From an uncultured Acidimicrobiales bacterium (GTDB taxonomy: Bacteria; Actinomycetota; Acidimicrobiia; Acidimicrobiales; Aldehydirespiratoraceae), in the NCBI GenBank assembly GCA_951812975.1, contig CATOTC010000002.1, positions 1-64,000 on the forward strand: a stretch of 64,000 nt of DNA, given 5' to 3'. Within the stretch, counting starts at the first letter, position 1; every line of letters starts with the position of its first letter. The notes beneath the pieces are model-generated. The model was not told the origin of the DNA. It searched no databases and saw only the letters and a list, made by a program, of their open reading frames with translations. Made by a program: the position numbers and the translations under genes. Below, in pieces: positions 61,987-64,000 of the stretch.

Positions 61987-63320
61987 GCGATCTCAACTGA
62001 GGAGTCGCATCCGGTCACACGGTCGAGATTGCGGTGCAGGTTGATGATCCGGCATTCCTCGCCCGACAGTGTGAGGTGCGTCAATCCCGGTGCGTGAAGC
62101 CCCCGCTGGGCACGCCTCAAGTTCTCGACGTCCTGGTCGAGCACCAGTCCCAGACTGTAGGAGCCGGCCTCCATCTCCGCGGTCAGCGGTTCGGTGCTGC
62201 CAGCACCGGGGTTGACCCGGTCGAAGGCGACTATGTCCATGTAGCCGTCGTCGGGGGTTTCACCCGGGCGTGCCCGCACAACTTGGAGCAGATCACCGAA
62301 CACCAGCACGGTGATGTTCGGGAACAGGTTGTACTGCTGCATGGTCATCATCTCATCGGGACCGAACCGGCTGAGGTCCACGCCCTCGGTCTCAGCGAAG
62401 TGGTCCACAATCATGCCCGACAGCACATCGCGCAGAGTTGAGCCGGGTGGTACGTCCGGGCACCGGCCAGCGTCAGCGGGATCGCTCAAGCCGACCCGGC
62501 CCCCCATCACCTCGACGAACCCCTCCCAGACCTGTTGGTTCGTGGTGCCGCCGCGCAGGCGGGGACTGGCCAAGCCATAGGGTTGCACAAGCTTGCCGTG
62601 ACGTTCCCAGATTGTCTGGGGACTGTTGACATCATCGACCATGCGCAACATCTCGGGATGTATTCCCTGCACATGGTAGGTCTCGCTGAAACCGTCGATG
62701 ATCGTCTTCCAGTTGGACGGGACTGGGATCGAAATCAGCGCCTTGCAGCGGAAGTCGTCGAGGTCGGCCCAAGCGATGTCGTCGGGAACAGGCGCCAGGA
62801 AGTCAGCGAGCGGTTCGGCATCAGGATCAGGATTGACGAACACCAGCGGACCCCAGGTGTCGACCTTGGCCGCGAAGAGGGGGAAGTCGTCGTTGCGCAA
62901 CGCCCCGAAGCCCTTGCGCGACGGCACCTCGCGCAGTTCACCGGCCAGGTTCCACGACCAGCGGTGAAACCCGCAGCGCAGTTCTGTGAGCCCCCGCTGG
63001 TTCTCGTTGCAGAGCTGCATCCCGCGGTGTCGGCACACGTTCTGGAAGGCACGGAGCTCACCGTCGTCGCCGCGTACGATCAGAATCGAGAGGCGGCCGA
63101 CATCGTAGACATGCACATCGCCCTCAGAAGACACATGGTCGAGCGTGCATGCCAGTTGCCAAGTGGTGGGCCAGAGTCTCGCCTCTTCGATTCGGGCCCA
63201 AGCCGGGTCTGTGTAGCGGCCGGCGTCGACCTGGGTGGGTCTGGCAACCCGGCCGACCGAGACGATAGTCTCTCCCACCGGCGCATCGTCGGTGTGCACG
63301 TCGGGCGCCACGATTGTCAT
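61974..63320 (-). CDS. Rieske non-heme iron oxygenase, alpha subunit
   Basis: 448 residues. The Rieske cluster site is CRHRGMQLC (about 93-101) then CGFHRWSWNLAGE (about 115-127). The catalytic iron site is DGFSETYHVQGIHPEM, with two His, and a later Asp. Aromatic ring-hydroxylating oxygenases and 3-ketosteroid hydroxylases share this layout. It needs a reductase encoded elsewhere. It follows the ArsC-like gene by 10 bases, so the ligase, ArsC-like and Rieske genes are in one operon. Confidence 0.93.
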   Translation of the reverse strand: MTIVAPDVHTDDAPVGETIVSVGRVARPTQVDAGRYTDPAWARIEEARLWPTTWQLACTLDHVSSEGDVHVYDVGRLSILIVRGDDGELRAFQNVCRHRGMQLCNENQRGLTELRCGFHRWSWNLAGELREVPSRKGFGALRNDDFPLFAAKVDTWGPLVFVNPDPDAEPLADFLAPVPDDIAWADLDDFRCKALISIPVPSNWKTIIDGFSETYHVQGIHPEMLRMVDDVNSPQTIWERHGKLVQPYGLASPRLRGGTTNQQVWEGFVEVMGGRVGLSDPADAGRCPDVPPGSTLRDVLSGMIVDHFAETEGVDLSRFGPDEMMTMQQYNLFPNITVLVFGDLLQVVRARPGETPDDGYMDIVAFDRVNPGAGSTEPLTAEMEAGSYSLGLVLDQDVENLRRAQRGLHAPGLTHLTLSGEECRIINLHRNLDRVTGCDSSVEIAHLD

Positions 63321-63330
63321 CGCTCGACCG

Positions 63331-63726
63331 TCATCGGTCTACTGAGTCCGCGTTCGAGCTGAGCATCTCGGCCACGCGGGTCTTGGCCATCACACCTTCG
63401 AAGGGGCGTCCGATTATGGCCTTGTCAGGCCCGACCAGAATCGGCCGCTGAAGCAGCCGGTGATACTTGCCGAGCACCTCCACCACGGCATCGACATTGC
63501 CGACGTAGTCGTCTTCGTTGAGGCCGAGCTTGGCGAACTGAGCGTCCTTGCGCACGAGGTTCTCGACGGGTTCCTCGAGCTTGGATATCAACTCACGCAG
63601 CGTCTGTTCGTCGGGGAAGTCCTTCATGTAGCGGACTTCTGTGAAGTCGACGCCCATTTCCGTGGCGACCGCCACGGCATTGCTCGACGAGTTTCAATGT
63701 TGGTTGTGGTAGATGGTCAGGGCCAT
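63331..63726 (-). CDS. ArsC-like (thioredoxin-fold) selenoprotein, UGA read as selenocysteine
   Basis: 131 residues if TGA 63694-63696 is read as Sec11. From ATG 63726 the frame gives MALTIYHNQHUNSSSNA, then GVDFTEVRYMKDFPDEQTL and LLQRPILVGPDKAIIGRPFEG, which is ArsC/Spx-fold throughout; U falls exactly where ArsC has its catalytic Cys (HNPxC). AAGGAG six bases before ATG 63726 shows that translation does begin upstream of the TGA. A perfect stem with GGTC loop follows at 23 bases. The start overlaps the end of the upstream ligase gene by 10 bases. Arsenate or another oxidised substrate may be reduced; the true substrate is open. Confidence 0.88.
63660..63677 (-). promoter_or_regulatory. Bacterial SECIS-like hairpin in the ArsC-like gene
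   Basis: CCGTGGCGGTCGCCACGG on the minus strand is a perfect 7-bp stem with loop GGTC. The loop starts 23 bases after the TGA. A GGUC loop is the one bound by SelB in the E. coli formate dehydrogenase mRNA, and the distance fits bacterial SECIS elements. Confidence 0.8.
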
Positions 63727-64000
63727 TGTTTCTCCTTGTACTGGTCGCGGAGCTCGTATTTGAGGATCTTCATGGTGGCATTGCGGGGCAGCGGCCCGTC
63801 GTGGATCTCGAGCTGCTCGGGGGTCTTCTGGCGCATCAATCCGGATTCTCTGCAAGCCGCTGCCATCTCCTCGAAGGTCAGGTCCGAATGTCCCGCCGCG
63901 GTCTCGATCACCGCGCAGACACGTTCGCCCCGTTCGGTATCGGGCAGTCCGATCACCGCCGCGTTCTCCACCGACGGCAGCGAATACAGGACATCCTCGA
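63717..64000 (-). CDS. Acyl-CoA synthetase, C-terminal part
   Basis: The frame is open to the window edge, giving the last 94 residues. YSLPSVENAAVIGLPDTERGE and LEIHDGPLPRNATMKILKYEL are the C-terminal domain of ANL ligases, with the catalytic lysine in MKILK (read in parts). It is the upstream gene of the ArsC-like and Rieske genes and shares 10 bases with the ArsC-like start. Confidence 0.88.
   Translation of the reverse strand, partial: EDVLYSLPSVENAAVIGLPDTERGERVCAVIETAAGHSDLTFEEMAAACRESGLMRQKTPEQLEIHDGPLPRNATMKILKYELRDQYKEKQWP

Overview
The window is high-G+C DNA from an actinobacterium, most likely a member of Acidimicrobiia. That placement is my inference. It rests on several F420/LLM-type oxidoreductases, many CoA-dependent catabolism genes (acyl-CoA dehydrogenase, CoA ligases, family III CoA-transferase, a thiolase/DUF35 set), and the actinobacterial order of the translation and secretion genes in the middle of the window. 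I see no tRNA, rRNA or CRISPR array.

Layout. 1-5000 is accessory: the end of an ABC substrate-binding gene, a FitAB/VapBC toxin-antitoxin pair between imperfect 75-bp direct repeats together with a decayed second substrate-binding gene, class I fumarase, and a VapBC45-type pair (DUF433 antitoxin, PIN toxin). 5000-15800 is metabolic: a CoA ligase whose usual C-terminal lysine is replaced, a cupin, a four-subunit 2-oxoacid:ferredoxin oxidoreductase operon (gamma-delta-alpha-beta), a sulfatase, a thioesterase, a FetAB-type ABC exporter whose permease is frameshifted, an acyl-CoA dehydrogenase and an LLM oxidoreductase. 15800-20900 is a lower-G+C island with a reverse transcriptase, a structured 414-base gap, a DUF2290 protein and a superfamily 1 helicase; it looks like a defence-type module. 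20900-31900 carries reverse transsulfuration (CBS plus cystathionine gamma-lyase/synthase), CoA-transferase, hydratase, LLM, phosphotransferase, P450, Tpx, a selenoprotein W-like gene and a PLP decarboxylase.

31925-51903 is one long leftward housekeeping block: ftsY, ffh, rpsP, khpA, rimM, trmD, rplS, yraN, comM, dprA, a xer recombinase, a LytM-type peptidase homologue, rpsB, tsf, pyrH, frr, cdsA, dxr and rseP, with an HtrA protease upstream of ftsY. 52000-55100 has OsmC, two transposase remnants and a lipoprotein made of RCC1-like repeats. 55100-64000 is a CoA-linked catabolic cluster: two thiolase-like proteins, a double DUF35 protein, CoA ligases, TetR, LLM oxidoreductase, Rieske oxygenase and an ArsC-like gene.

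The two strongest hidden signals are in-frame UGA codons that sit exactly where the catalytic cysteine belongs: a SelW-like protein (30236-30502, motif CVPU) and an ArsC-like protein (63331-63726, motif HNQHU). Each is followed at the usual bacterial distance by a hairpin with a G/GU loop; the ArsC one is a perfect 7-bp stem with a GGTC loop. An ordinary annotation would truncate both. A second window-wide feature is short in-frame tandem repeats, often of 15 bp, in otherwise conserved genes (rpsB, dprA, a CoA ligase, a CoA-transferase), with further tandem repeats in several intergenic regions.
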